Below, piece after piece: positions 15,836-24,533 of a stretch of 64,000 nucleotides of DNA. The notes beneath the pieces were generated by a model, which saw nothing but the letters and a program-made list of their open reading frames with translations, searched no databases and had not been told where the DNA came from. The position numbers and the translations under genes are program-made. The stretch covers positions 1,736,001-1,800,000 of the forward strand of contig NZ_CP139447.1 in assembly GCF_047121295.1 (NCBI RefSeq), read 5' to 3'. The first letter of the stretch is position 1; every line of letters starts with the position of its first letter. Origin of the DNA: Longispora sp047121295 (lineage in GTDB: Bacteria; Actinomycetota; Actinomycetes; Mycobacteriales; Micromonosporaceae).

Positions 15836-16852
15836 GTGACCGACTACCGCGTTCTCGGCCGCACCGGCGTCCGGCTCAGCCCGCTGACCCTCGGCGCGAT
15901 GAACTTCGGGCGGATCGGCAACGCCGACCACGCCGACGGCATCCGGATCATCCACCGCGCCCTCGACGAGGGCATCAACGTCATCGACACCGCCGACGTC
16001 TACTCGCAGGGCGAGTCCGAGGAGGTCGTCGGCAAGGCGCTCCTCGACGGGCGGCGCGACGAGGTGTTCCTGGCGACCAAGTTCCACGGCCAGATGGGCG
16101 ACAACCCCCACCACCGGGGCAACTCCCGGCGGTGGATCATCCGCGAGGTGGAGAACAGCCTGCGGCGCCTCCAGACGGACCACATCGACCTGTACCAGGT
16201 GCACCGGCCCGACCCCACGGTCGACTTCGACGAGACCCTGGGCGCGCTCAGCGACCTGGTCCACCAGGGCAAGATCCGCTATATCGGTACGTCCACCTTC
16301 TCCGCCGCCCAGATCGTCGAGGGCCAGTGGACGGCCGAGAGGCGCGGCCGGGAGCGCGTGGTGGCCGAGCAGCCGCCGTACTCGATCCTCGCCCGGGGCA
16401 TCGAACGCGACGTGCTCCCGACGGCCCAGCGGTACGGGCTGGGCATCCTGCCCTGGAGCCCCCTCGCCGGCGGCTGGCTGTCCGGCTCCTACCTGGCGGG
16501 CGGCTCCCGCCGGGTCGAGCGCTTCCCCGCCCGCTACGACGCGGCGCTGCCGGCCAACGCGCCGAAGATCGAGGCGGTCACGAAGCTCGCCGCGCTCGCC
16601 GACGAGGCCGGGCTGTCGCTGATCCACCTGGCGATCGGGTTCGTCCTCGCGCACCCGGCCGTCACGTCCGCGATCATCGGGCCCCGGACGCTGGAGCACC
16701 TGGAGTCCCAGCTCGGGGCGGCGAAGGTGGTGCTGTCCGCCGACGTGCTCGACCGGATCGACGAGATCGTGCCGCCCGGGGTGAACCTGAACCCGGCCGA
16801 CGCCGGGTACGAGCCGCCGTCGATCACGGACGCGGCGCTGCGGCGGCGCTGA
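15836..16852 (+). CDS. Aldo/keto reductase
   Basis: 338 residues, GTG start with AGGAGAGA upstream, nine bases after the monooxygenase gene. The AKR catalytic set is visible: Asp and Tyr in NVIDTADVYSQGESEE, Lys in FLATKFHGQ, His in YQVHRPDP. The NADPH-binding C-terminal region is IIGPRTLEHLESQL. As last gene of the organosulfur operon it could reduce the aldehyde or ketone left after desulfonation. Members of this family annotate broadly, so the substrate is inferred from context only. Confidence 0.88.
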   Translation: MTDYRVLGRTGVRLSPLTLGAMNFGRIGNADHADGIRIIHRALDEGINVIDTADVYSQGESEEVVGKALLDGRRDEVFLATKFHGQMGDNPHHRGNSRRWIIREVENSLRRLQTDHIDLYQVHRPDPTVDFDETLGALSDLVHQGKIRYIGTSTFSAAQIVEGQWTAERRGRERVVAEQPPYSILARGIERDVLPTAQRYGLGILPWSPLAGGWLSGSYLAGGSRRVERFPARYDAALPANAPKIEAVTKLAALADEAGLSLIHLAIGFVLAHPAVTSAIIGPRTLEHLESQLGAAKVVLSADVLDRIDEIVPPGVNLNPADAGYEPPSITDAALRRR

Positions 16853-16945
16853 GGACACGGCGGGGCGGGGCGGGGGCGGCTCACCCGGCTGGGCGGGGCG
16901 CCTCGTTGCGGCGGGGCGCCCACCCCGTACCCCGTTGGGCGGGGC

Positions 16946-16990
16946 CGGGCGCGTGCCGGGTCGGTCCCCGCCGTAACCGTCTGATGGGTT
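16946..16990 (-). repeat. Stop-codon-proximal repeat element, copy a
   Basis: On the minus strand, directly after the TGA of the GNAT gene: AAACCCATCAGACG, then the core GTTACGGCG-GGGACCGA-CCCGG (16977 down). The same core follows the stop codons at 22160, 41311 and 57900. A weak hairpin AACC...GGTT precedes the core. No T-run. Compare with copy b, which matches it in 22 of the 23 bases from GGTTACGG through CCCGGC. Confidence 0.75.
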
Positions 16991-17662
16991 TCAGCGCAGC
17001 CGCACGCCGCCCGGCCGGTCGAGGGCCCGCCAGAGTGCCATCGCCTGGTCGTCGGCCTGCACGTCGCCCTCGCAGTCGCGTTGATAGATTTCGATGTACT
17101 CGCGGAGCACGTCCGCGTTGATCGTGTCCGGCTCGGCCCCGGCGAACTCCGGGTCGGCGTGCAGCACGAGCAGCAGCAGGTCGGACACCCGCTCCCCGTC
17201 GGGGCCCAGCGCCGGCTGGAAGTAGGGCACGTCCAGGGCCCGGGCACCGCGCCGCTGGTAGAACCGGAGCCGGGCGTCGGCGTACCCGTGCTCCTCGTTG
17301 CCCGTGTGGCACGCCGGGTCCTCCACCTCGGCGAGGATCAGGCACGGCTCGTAGGCGGCCCGCCACGCGTCCAGGGCCGCGTCGAGCAGCGGCCCGCCGA
17401 CCTGCCCGCCCCGGTGCCCGGGCCGGACCGCGAGCCAGGACAGCAGCAGCACCCGGGGGCCGGGCTCCCAGTCGCCGATCGCCCCGGCCAGCACCGTGCC
17501 CTCGTCGTCCGTGGCGATCCACACCGGACCCCGGCCGGAGCCCAGCGCGGTGCGGATCCCGCCGAGGGAACTGAGCTCCGCCGGCGGGAACGAGGCGACC
17601 AGCACCTCCTCGTACAGCGCGTCGAGCTGGGGTCCCGGGGTGAGGAGTTCCGTGATCCGCAT
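16991..17662 (-). CDS. GNAT family N-acetyltransferase
   Basis: 223 residues. The acetyl-CoA binding motif A is LSWLAVRPGHRGGQVGGPLL (near residues 75-94), and the C-terminal half is longer than in minimal GNATs. MRITELL at the start and YADARLRFYQRRGARALDVP near the end resemble stand-alone acetyltransferases of unknown substrate. On the minus strand TACACT lies seven bases before the ATG, so the transcript may be leaderless. It is divergent from the membrane protein at 17730, with 67 bp between starts. It ends inside repeat element a. What it acetylates is not evident. Confidence 0.82.
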   Translation of the reverse strand: MRITELLTPGPQLDALYEEVLVASFPPAELSSLGGIRTALGSGRGPVWIATDDEGTVLAGAIGDWEPGPRVLLLSWLAVRPGHRGGQVGGPLLDAALDAWRAAYEPCLILAEVEDPACHTGNEEHGYADARLRFYQRRGARALDVPYFQPALGPDGERVSDLLLLVLHADPEFAGAEPDTINADVLREYIEIYQRDCEGDVQADDQAMALWRALDRPGGVRLR

Positions 17663-17729
17663 GTCGCTCAGTGTACAGTTCAGCGCTCCCTGAATCGCCT
17701 AGGCTGAATGTCTACATGCGACGGGAGGC

Positions 17730-18125
17730 ATGGTGTCTGAGCAGCTGGGACTCTTCGGTGGTGTGCTCCGGCAGGTGGCCAGGGGGCTGGCGGGGGACAA
17801 GCCGCTGCTCCTCGGCCTGGCGGGGGTCGTGGTCGTGGGCGCGATCGGACTGGCGGTGCCGGGGGACGCCCGGACCGCGCTGTTCGTGGTCGCCGGCGTC
17901 GTGCTGGTGCTGTGCCTGGCCCGGATCGTGGTGACCGCCCGGGTGGAGGGCGCGCGGGCCCGGCGGCGGGACAACGTGGCCCGGCTGGGCACCGACGCGA
18001 AGCTCGACAACGCGAAGCTGTCCGCGCCGGGCAGCAACGAGTTCGTGGCCGGCGACGGGCTGCGGATGAAGGACCTGACGATGACGGCGGGCGAGGAAGC
18101 CGACCGCCGCCGGGACGCCCGGTGA
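17730..18125 (+). CDS. Small two-helix membrane protein, partner of the STAND ATPase
   Basis: 131 residues. Two hydrophobic helices (LLLGLAGVVVVGAIGLAV and ALFVVAGVVLVLCLARIVV) are followed by a charged arm and a short segment LDNAKLSAPGSNEF...GLRMKDLTMTAG, which has the look of a small beta domain. The ATG has GGGAGG before it. Its TGA overlaps the GTG of the ATPase gene, so the two proteins are made together and probably act together at the membrane. I do not recognise the family. A role as membrane anchor or effector of the ATPase is inferred from the coupling alone. Confidence 0.75.
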   Translation: MVSEQLGLFGGVLRQVARGLAGDKPLLLGLAGVVVVGAIGLAVPGDARTALFVVAGVVLVLCLARIVVTARVEGARARRRDNVARLGTDAKLDNAKLSAPGSNEFVAGDGLRMKDLTMTAGEEADRRRDAR

Positions 18126-20641
18126 CGGCCGGGCCGCCGGTGCCCGCGCCCGCCCGGTTCATCGGCCGCCGCGCCGAGATCTCCCGGGCCCTGGGCCTGC
18201 TCACCGTCGCCCCGTACGGCTCCGTGCTCGACGTCGTCGGCATGCACGGCATCGGCAAGACCTTCTTCCTCAAGGAATTGGTGTCCGAAGCCCGGAGTAT
18301 TGACGCCCTTGTCTTCTACAAGGATCTCGCCGACGACCTCACCGGCCTGGGCTTCGACGAGCGGCACGGCACCGGCGCCGACGCCGGCCTCCCGGTCCTG
18401 GTGGAGACCCTGGTGTTCGCCGGCAAGCTGGCCCGCTCCCTGCTGGAGGCGTTCGGCCGGTCCGCGAAGGAGCTGCGCGAGGTCGTCAAGCTGCACGCGC
18501 AGCTGCGGGCCCGGCTGGAGGAGAGCGCCGGCAACACGGTCACCCTCGGTACGAACACCACCGTGGAGAACATGAACCTCCGGGTGGTCGAGGACGTCGC
18601 CCGGGTGCTCGCGTTGCAGGCCGAGTTCGACGAGGCCCTGGTCGGGGCGTGGGCGGCGGCGACCGGCGGCCGGCCGGTGCTGCTGGCGATCGACTCGTTC
18701 GAGCGGGTGGTGGACGACGAGATCGGCCGGTGGCTGCTCAAGACGGTCACGGCCCTGCCGAACACCCTGACCCTGCTGGCCCGCACGCCGACCGGGCACT
18801 CGCTGGTGAGCGACTCCGCGCACGTGCACCGGGAGCCGCTGGCGCCGTTTGGGCCGGCGGAGGTCGCCGAGTACCTCCGGGAGCAGGTCGGGCCCGAGCT
18901 GGCCGACGGGGACATCGCCGAGATCGTCTACACCTTCACCCACGGCCACCCGGGCGGCGTGGACCTCGCCGGCCGGTACCTGCTGGAGCAGGGCGCGGCC
19001 CGGCTGACCGACAACCGGCCGGCCCGGATGACGACGGCGGAGCTGCGCCGCGAGTTCGCCCGGCTGCCCGAGCGGGAGGGCGACCGGTGGGGCGGGATGG
19101 TCGACCTGATCCTCGGCGTGCTGCACGGCGAGCGGCGGTCCTCGCTGGCCCCGGCCGTGGAGTGCGCGGCGGTGCTCGGCCGGTTCGACGCGCCGATGCT
19201 CGTGGACCTGCTCGGCCTCGCCGACACCGGGGACGCCGACCGGGTGCTCAAGGGCCTGGAGGGGCTGCGGCTGGCGTGGAACGTGCCCGACGAGATCGGG
19301 GAGCGCAGCGACTGGTACCGGCTGCACGAGTTCATCCGGATCTCCCTGGCCGACCAGCTGCGCACCGGTAACCAGGACCGCTGGCTGCACCTGCACGACC
19401 TGGCCGCCCGGCACTGCTACGACAAGCTGCTGAACTGGGAGGACGACCGGGGCGAGTACGGCACCTGGCACTGCTACGAGAACCCGCACTGGCAGGAGTA
19501 CAAGCAGGCCTGGCTGCACCACACCGGACAGACCACGGCCGACCCGCGCCTGACGTTCGTCCGGTTCCTCGTGGTGTTCCTGGAGGCGTTCTGGTGGTGG
19601 GGCTGCTACCACCCGTTCCCGTTCAACCGGCAGCTCATCGACGACTGGGAGAGGTTCCTCGGCGCGTGGGGGACCAGGCCGACGTGGAACGCGCGCGGCG
19701 GCTCGCCGAAGGTCGCCGGCCAGCGGCTGTCCGACGCGCTGGTGTTCCTGATCGACCACTACCCGCACGGGCACGACAAGAGCCGGCCGTCCCAGCCGTG
19801 GGAGGCGATCCGGCGCAAGCTGCTCCAGGCGCAGGACATCTGCGGCCTGGCCCCGGGCAGCCGGCTGCGGGTGTCCGAGGAGGACGCGGTGGCCGTCGCC
19901 CGGGCCCGGGGCCTGCTCGACATCTTCCTCGCGCACACCCGCCGGTTCGCCGACCCGGCCGACCCGGGCGCCGTCCGGTACTACGACAGCGCGCTGAGGA
20001 CCTTCCGGGCCCTCGACGACCACTGGGTCACCGAGTGGCTGTTGTTCGAGCGGGCCGACCTGGACCTGGAGCGCGGCCTGCTCGACGAGGCCCTCGCGGG
20101 CGTCGACCGGACGGCCCGGGCGGTGCTGGAGCTGGCGGAGTACGACGACGAGTGGGACCACGAGCTGGCGGCGAACCTGCACCGGGTCCGCGCGGACGTG
20201 CTCTGGGCGCGCGGCGAGCTGGACCCGGCGGCGGAGGCGTACCGGCTGGCCCTCGTGGACGCGTACTGGTTCCAGGGCAGCCCGCACGAGCCGGACGCGT
20301 ACTCCGCCCGGTTCTACAAGGAGATCACCACGCGGGCCGTGGACCGGATCGTGGCGCTGGCGGCCACCGACCCCGACGCGGCCGTGCGGTTCGCGATGGC
20401 GGTGCGGCCGCTGGCCGTGGAGGCGGGCGGGGTGGCGGCCGACGGCGTGCGGGAGCTGATCCTGACCGGCACGCCCGAGGCGCTGGCCGACGGTCTGCTG
20501 CCGCGCGGGCCGGCCGAGCACGAGCTGTCCGACCCGCAGAGCGACTTCCTCGACGAGCTGCGCGACCGGCGCGAGTTCGCCCCGGAACCCCGGGAGAACA
20601 TCACGGTCCTGTTGATGATTGAAGATGATTCGCCCGAATAG
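18122..20641 (+). CDS. STAND-like P-loop ATPase with TPR-like C-terminus
   Basis: 839 residues. FIGRRAEISRAL at the N-terminus introduces the ATPase domain: Walker A GMHGIGKT (residues about 40-47), Walker B VLLAIDSFE (near 186), sensor/arginine motif LLARTPTG, and a winged-helix-like part (HGHPGGVDLAGRYLL). Around residue 140 there is an unusual insert NTVTLGTNTTVENMNLRV. After residue 450 comes a Trp-rich zone (WQEYKQAWLHH, EAFWWWGCYHPF) and then helical repeats like TPRs. STAND proteins act as switches in signalling or defence. GTG start overlaps the membrane-protein stop. No nuclease or protease effector domain is visible in it. Confidence 0.8.
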   Translation: MTAGPPVPAPARFIGRRAEISRALGLLTVAPYGSVLDVVGMHGIGKTFFLKELVSEARSIDALVFYKDLADDLTGLGFDERHGTGADAGLPVLVETLVFAGKLARSLLEAFGRSAKELREVVKLHAQLRARLEESAGNTVTLGTNTTVENMNLRVVEDVARVLALQAEFDEALVGAWAAATGGRPVLLAIDSFERVVDDEIGRWLLKTVTALPNTLTLLARTPTGHSLVSDSAHVHREPLAPFGPAEVAEYLREQVGPELADGDIAEIVYTFTHGHPGGVDLAGRYLLEQGAARLTDNRPARMTTAELRREFARLPEREGDRWGGMVDLILGVLHGERRSSLAPAVECAAVLGRFDAPMLVDLLGLADTGDADRVLKGLEGLRLAWNVPDEIGERSDWYRLHEFIRISLADQLRTGNQDRWLHLHDLAARHCYDKLLNWEDDRGEYGTWHCYENPHWQEYKQAWLHHTGQTTADPRLTFVRFLVVFLEAFWWWGCYHPFPFNRQLIDDWERFLGAWGTRPTWNARGGSPKVAGQRLSDALVFLIDHYPHGHDKSRPSQPWEAIRRKLLQAQDICGLAPGSRLRVSEEDAVAVARARGLLDIFLAHTRRFADPADPGAVRYYDSALRTFRALDDHWVTEWLLFERADLDLERGLLDEALAGVDRTARAVLELAEYDDEWDHELAANLHRVRADVLWARGELDPAAEAYRLALVDAYWFQGSPHEPDAYSARFYKEITTRAVDRIVALAATDPDAAVRFAMAVRPLAVEAGGVAADGVRELILTGTPEALADGLLPRGPAEHELSDPQSDFLDELRDRREFAPEPRENITVLLMIEDDSPE

Positions 20642-20704
20642 TCCTTGGTGGCGGACTGTGAAAGCGACGAGCACTTGAGGTCACCGTGCCGCGAGACTAG
20701 GCGG

Positions 20705-21067
20705 ATGGTCGCTGAGTGGATCGTCGCGTTGGCAACGGCTGGTGGCTCCGAACTCGTCGGTGCGAGGGGCACCGAGGACTGGAAGGTGGTCAGGGCACGC
20801 TTCGCCCGGTTGCTCGCCCGGGGCGACGAGTCCCGGGTCGTCGGGGAGATCGAGCGGTTCGACGCCGAGGCGGGCAGCCTGGCCAGGGTGGACGCCGCGC
20901 TGCGCCCCCGGCTGGGGATGGCCGTCGAGTACACCTGGCAGGTCCGGCTGGTCACCCTGCTGGAGGACCACCCCGAGGCGGCCAGCGACCTGTGCACGCT
21001 GCTTCTCGCCGCGCACGACCCGGTGACCGTACGATCGGGGTCGATGCCGTTCGCCCCGTCGCCCTGA
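20705..21067 (+). CDS. Small alpha-helical protein of unknown function
   Basis: 120 residues, acidic and helical. The N-terminus VAEWIVALATAGGSELVGARGTEDWKVV cut into AGGSELVGA and EDWKVVRARFARLLARGD resembles the short N-terminal segment of many small actinomycete proteins that sit beside STAND or other NTPases. The middle is a helix pair, the end LLAAHDP is loop. It lies 63 bp after the ATPase and 10 bp before mscR. It may be the third member of the ATPase module, perhaps a soluble partner. An earlier in-frame start at 20645 exists; 20705 is chosen because the protein-like sequence begins there. Confidence 0.6.
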   Translation: MVAEWIVALATAGGSELVGARGTEDWKVVRARFARLLARGDESRVVGEIERFDAEAGSLARVDAALRPRLGMAVEYTWQVRLVTLLEDHPEAASDLCTLLLAAHDPVTVRSGSMPFAPSP

Positions 21068-21077
21068 GGAGCCGTGA

Positions 21078-22160
21078 GTGCACGAGGTCCGTGGAATCGT
21101 CGCCCGTTCCGTCCACGCCCCGGTCTCCCTGGAGACGATCCTGGTGCCCGACCCCGGCCCGGGCGAGGCGCTGGTCGCGGTGCGCGCCTGCGGGGTGTGC
21201 CACACGGACCTGCACTACCGCGAGGGCGGGATCAACGACGAGTTCCCGTTCCTGCTCGGCCACGAGGCCGCCGGGGTGGTGGAGGCGGTCGGGCCCGACG
21301 TCACCGGGCTCGCGCCGGGCGACTACGTGATCCTCAACTGGCGCGCCGTGTGCGGCCGGTGCCGGGCGTGCCTGCGCGGCCGGCCGCAGTACTGCTTCGC
21401 CACCCACAACGCGGTCCAGAAGATGACGCTCGCCGACGGCACGCCGCTGTCGCCGGCGCTCGGGATCGGCGCGTTCGCCGACAAGACCCTGGTGGCCGCC
21501 GGCCAGTGCACGAAGGTCGACCCGGCCGCCGAGCCGGCCGTCGCGGGCCTGCTCGGCTGCGGCGTGATGGCGGGGCTCGGCGCCGCGCTGAACACCGGCG
21601 CGGTGTCCCGGGGCGACTCGGTGGCCGTGATCGGCTGCGGCGGGGTCGGCAACGCGGCCATCGCCGGGGCCCGGCTCGCTGGCGCGGCCACGATCATCGG
21701 CGTGGACGTCGACGCCCGCAAGCTCGACTGGGCCCGCCAGCTCGGCGCGACGCACACCGTCCTGTCCGGATCCGCCGACGTGGTCGAGGCGATCCGCGAG
21801 CTGACCGGCGGCTTCGGCGCGGACGTGGTGATCGACGCCGTCGGCCGGCCGGAGACCTACACCCAGGCGTTCTACGCCCGCGACCTCGCCGGCACGGTCG
21901 TCCTCGTCGGGGTGCCCACCCCGGACATGCGAATCGACCTGCCGCTGCTCGACGTCTTCGGCCGGGGCGGCGCGCTGAAGTCCTCCTGGTACGGCGACTG
22001 TCTGCCGTCCCGCGACTTCCCCACCCTGATCGGGCTGTACCTCCAGGGCCGCCTCGACCTCGGCGCGTTCGTCTCGGAGCGGATCGCCCTGGGCGGCGTC
22101 GAGGAGGCGTTCGCCCGGATGTCCCGGGGCGAGGTCCTGCGCTCGGTCGTGGAGTTCTAA
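21078..22160 (+). CDS. mscR: S-(hydroxymethyl)mycothiol dehydrogenase
   Basis: 360 residues, zinc-dependent medium-chain dehydrogenase. It oxidises the adduct of formaldehyde and mycothiol with NAD, the actinobacterial formaldehyde detoxification step (also reduces nitrosomycothiol). Catalytic zinc ligands are in GVCHTD and GHEAAG; the structural zinc cysteines are in CGRCRACLRGRPQYC. Family-specific stretches are FLLGHEAAGVVEAVGP, VILNWRAVCG, NAVQKMTLADGTPL, GIGAFADKTLVAAGQCTKV and KSSWYGDCLP. The Rossmann motif is GCGGVGNAAI with Asp in GVDVDARK. The usual companion hydrolase of the beta-lactamase fold is not adjacent. The stop is followed at once by repeat element c. Confidence 0.95.
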   Translation: MHEVRGIVARSVHAPVSLETILVPDPGPGEALVAVRACGVCHTDLHYREGGINDEFPFLLGHEAAGVVEAVGPDVTGLAPGDYVILNWRAVCGRCRACLRGRPQYCFATHNAVQKMTLADGTPLSPALGIGAFADKTLVAAGQCTKVDPAAEPAVAGLLGCGVMAGLGAALNTGAVSRGDSVAVIGCGGVGNAAIAGARLAGAATIIGVDVDARKLDWARQLGATHTVLSGSADVVEAIRELTGGFGADVVIDAVGRPETYTQAFYARDLAGTVVLVGVPTPDMRIDLPLLDVFGRGGALKSSWYGDCLPSRDFPTLIGLYLQGRLDLGAFVSERIALGGVEEAFARMSRGEVLRSVVEF

Positions 22161-22209
22161 AAGAGACCCCTTTTCCGGTTACGGCGGGGCCCGACCCGGT
22201 CTCCACCGG
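22161..22209 (+). repeat. Stop-codon-proximal repeat element, copy c
   Basis: After the TAA of mscR: AAGAGACCCCTTTTCCG, then the core GTTACGGCG-GGGCCCGA-CCCGGTCTCCACCGG at 22178-22209. It aligns without gaps to copies a, b and d, and shares GGTCTCCAYCGG with copy d. Same orientation relative to the upstream gene as the others. Confidence 0.75.
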
Positions 22210-22285
22210 CCGGAGCCCGGCGGACCGGCCCCTCGGGGCCCGGGGCGGGGTGCCCGGGCCGCCCGGCGCTCCGCGCCGACCGGCC

Positions 22286-22319
22286 CGTCCGGGGCGTTCC
22301 GCGCCGACCGCCCCGGACG
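22286..22319. terminator. Bidirectional terminator-like hairpin between convergent genes
   Basis: CGTCCGGGGCG (22286-22296) pairs perfectly with CGCCCCGGACG (22309-22319), loop of 12. It lies between the mscR stop and the stop of the small membrane protein, where a shared terminator is expected. The neighbouring GCGCTCCGCGCCGACCG / GCGTTCCGCGCCGACCG is a direct repeat. There is no T-run. Confidence 0.55.
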
Positions 22320-22321
22320 AC

Positions 22322-22525
22322 TCACCCCGCCGGCGTCACGAACGGCCCCTCGGGCAGCCGCTCCACCGGCACCGGCCGCACGAACTCCGGATCGAACACC
22401 CCGAACAGCCACAGCACCAGCCAACAGGCGCCCGCCAGCAGGCCGACCCAGAACAGCACCCCGAACCAGTGGTCCCGCAACCGCCACGGCCGCACGCCTG
22501 GCCCGCCCGCCCCGACCTCGTCCAT
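22322..22525 (-). CDS. Small single-span membrane protein
   Basis: 67 residues. A short charged N-terminus (VRPWRLRDHW) leads to one hydrophobic helix, FGVLFWVGLLAGACWLVLWLF, split here as FGVLFWVGLL and AGACWLVLWLF, and a Pro-rich outer tail. The ATG at 22525 overlaps the stop of the lipoprotein gene (TGATG), so the two are co-translated. I do not recognise the family; it may hold or assist the lipoprotein at the membrane. Confidence 0.65.
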   Translation of the reverse strand: MDEVGAGGPGVRPWRLRDHWFGVLFWVGLLAGACWLVLWLFGVFDPEFVRPVPVERLPEGPFVTPAG

Positions 22526-23097
22526 CACAGCCTCGCCCACACGTTGTCGACCACGGCCGACGCCGCCCGGACCGCGAGCTGCTCCGTCGACGGCCACGCG
22601 TCGTACTGCACGAACACCACGTCACCCGCCACCTGACTGACCAGGTGCACCGTGACCAGCCCCGACTTCGGGTCGGTCCGGGCGACCGCGCACGACCGCT
22701 CGCCCAGCCCGGGCACCGCGACCTCCGCGCCCATCGTCTCCGGGTTGATCCGCCAGCGGTCGCACAGCGGCTCGTAGAACCGGTCCGCCTCGATCCGCCG
22801 GGTGTTGCACGCCGTCCCGCCGTCGTCGGGGAAGCACGGGCTGAGCCGGGTCAGCTCCACCTGGAGCGAACCGAACGGCCGCGCCCCGGTCGGGCTGCCC
22901 ACCCCGCAGGTCACCTGGTTGGCCACACTGGAGTTGTCCCGGGTGACCATGGGGGTGCCGGCGCCCGGGGCCATCTGGTCGAGCAGCGGGCCGCCGATCA
23001 GCCCGCACAGGTCGTGCGGGGCCGGGTCGGCGGAGCACCCGGCCAGCGCCGGGACCAGCACGACCGCCGCCAGGAACAACCCGATGGCTCTCCTCAT
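22525..23097 (-). CDS. Secreted lipoprotein, DUF3558-like
   Basis: 190 residues. The signal peptide MRRAIGLFLAAVVLVPALAGC ends in lipobox LAGC; shown here as its parts MRRAIGLFLAAVVL and PALAGC. The mature protein holds four further Cys residues (DLCGLIGG, QVTCGVG, SPCFPD, TACNTRR and later DRW, RSCAVA), probably paired outside the cell. Size and Cys spacing resemble DUF3558 lipoproteins of actinobacteria, whose role is unknown. It starts 40 bp after the HemD-OmpR stop on the same strand, so it may be a weakly linked tail of the nitrate operon or a separate unit. Confidence 0.7.
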   Translation of the reverse strand: MRRAIGLFLAAVVLVPALAGCSADPAPHDLCGLIGGPLLDQMAPGAGTPMVTRDNSSVANQVTCGVGSPTGARPFGSLQVELTRLSPCFPDDGGTACNTRRIEADRFYEPLCDRWRINPETMGAEVAVPGLGERSCAVARTDPKSGLVTVHLVSQVAGDVVFVQYDAWPSTEQLAVRAASAVVDNVWARL

Positions 23098-23136
23098 GGC
23101 GGCGAATCTACCCGGGGGGCGCCACGCCGCCCAGGG

Positions 23137-24264
23137 TCATTCCACCCGGAGCCGGTAGCCGCGCTTGATGACGGTCTGCACGTACCGGGCCGAGCCGAGG
23201 CCGCCCCGCAGCCGCGCGACCGCCATCTCCACGGCGTGCCCGTCCATCCCCCGGGGCAGCGCGGCGAGCAGTTCGGTCCGCGACACCACCCGGCCGGGGT
23301 GCGCGGCGAGTACCCGCAGGACGGACATCGGGGCCGGCGCGAGGGGGTGCGGTTCGCCGTCGAGGAGGACGGCGTGCCCGCGCAGTTCGAGGGTGCCGCC
23401 GCCCACGGTGAGCCGGCGGGCCCGGCGGGGGAGCTCGTCGGTGACGGCACGGACCAGGGAGCCGAGCCGGGCCCGGTCGGGGAGCAGCGTCGGCGCCCCG
23501 GCCGCGTGCAGCAGCCCGGCGGTCACCGGCCCGACGCACGCGGCGAGCACCGCCGGCCACCCGTCGCCCCCCGGTCCGCCCGGTGCCCCGGCGCCCCGGC
23601 CGCCGAACGCCGCGAGCACCCCCGGCGCGTCGGACCCGGCCACCTGGAGCACCGCGGCCACGGCCGGGGCGCTGGTGAAGGTGACGGCGTCGACCTGGCC
23701 GGCGAGCACCATGTCCACCAGCCGGCGGACGGGGGCGGTGTCCTCGGGGAGCTCCCACCGGTACACGGGAAGGAGCACGACCTCGGCCCCGGCGGCCCGC
23801 AGCGCGGCCACGAACGCCTCCTGCGGCTCGCCGTGCAGCTGGACCGCGATCCGCAGCCCGGCGATCCCCTGGGCGAGCAGGTGTTCGCGCACCTCCTCGC
23901 AGCACTCGGACTCGGCGTGCCACCAGTCGACGAGCCCGGCGGCCCGGATCGCGCCCCGGGCCTTGGGGCCGCGCGCGATCAGCCGCGCCCTGCCGAGTAC
24001 CGGGAGCAGCGGCAGGCCCCAGCCCTCGGCGGCCTCCAGCCAGCCCCGGAACCCGATCCCGGTGGTGCACACGACGAGGTCGGGCGGGTTGTCGACGAGG
24101 TCGGCGGTGGCGGCGTGCAGGGCGGCGTCGTCGGCGAGCGGCAGGATCGTGATCGCGGGCGCGCTGACCACCCGGGCGCCCCGGCGTTCGAGGAGGGCCG
24201 CGAGTTCGCCGCGCCGCCGGTCGGCCGTGACGGCGACGGTGAACCCCTCCAGTGGCGCGGTCAC
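23137..24264 (-). CDS. hemD: Uroporphyrinogen-III synthase fused to an OmpR-type winged helix
   Basis: 375 residues. Residues about 1-270 are a HemD domain (GFTVAVTADRRRGELAALLE, VVCTTGIGFRGWLEA, DAVTFTSAPAVAAVL), the enzyme closing uroporphyrinogen III, precursor of siroheme and heme. Residues about 285-375 are a PhoB/OmpR DNA-binding domain (TLELRGHAVLLDGEP, PGRVVSRTELLAAL, VKRGYRL-like VIKRGYRLRVE). This fusion occurs in actinomycetes next to nitrite reductase genes and probably works as regulator of nitrate/nitrite assimilation, perhaps sensing a tetrapyrrole precursor; siroheme is the cofactor of NirB. The GTG overlaps the stop of the small gene upstream by 4 bp. Confidence 0.88.
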   Translation of the reverse strand: MTAPLEGFTVAVTADRRRGELAALLERRGARVVSAPAITILPLADDAALHAATADLVDNPPDLVVCTTGIGFRGWLEAAEGWGLPLLPVLGRARLIARGPKARGAIRAAGLVDWWHAESECCEEVREHLLAQGIAGLRIAVQLHGEPQEAFVAALRAAGAEVVLLPVYRWELPEDTAPVRRLVDMVLAGQVDAVTFTSAPAVAAVLQVAGSDAPGVLAAFGGRGAGAPGGPGGDGWPAVLAACVGPVTAGLLHAAGAPTLLPDRARLGSLVRAVTDELPRRARRLTVGGGTLELRGHAVLLDGEPHPLAPAPMSVLRVLAAHPGRVVSRTELLAALPRGMDGHAVEMAVARLRGGLGSARYVQTVIKRGYRLRVE

Positions 24265-24533
24265 GGCCCGGCCTCCCGTCCGGCACCGCGCGGCCCGGGG
24301 ACCGCGTCGGCGTGAGCCGCCCGGCCAGGGGCCGCGTCGATCCGGCCGGGGGTCTCGGCGGCCTGGGCCCGCCTGTCGGAGCGGCCGAGCCAGGGGTCCC
24401 ATGCCGATTCCGGTTCGGCGTGCGGCGCCGCGTCACCGGCCGGCGACGCCACCCCACGAGCCGCCGCGCGCGGCACGCCGCCTCCGCCGCCGGTCGCGGT
24501 CCCGGGGACCCACGGGGGCACGCGGAGCGTCAC
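24261..24533 (-). CDS. Small Pro/Ala-rich protein between nirD and hemD
   Basis: 90 residues beginning VTLRVPPWVPGTAT, then Gly/Ala/Pro-rich, with an acidic-tryptophan patch SAWDPWLGRSDRRAQA. Its GTG overlaps the nirD stop (GTGA) and its TGA overlaps the hemD GTG, an arrangement that would be unlikely if it were not translated. I do not recognise a family. It may be a disordered accessory protein of the nitrite reductase or simply a coupling frame. Confidence 0.5.
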   Translation of the reverse strand: MTLRVPPWVPGTATGGGGGVPRAAARGVASPAGDAAPHAEPESAWDPWLGRSDRRAQAAETPGRIDAAPGRAAHADAVPGPRGAGREAGP

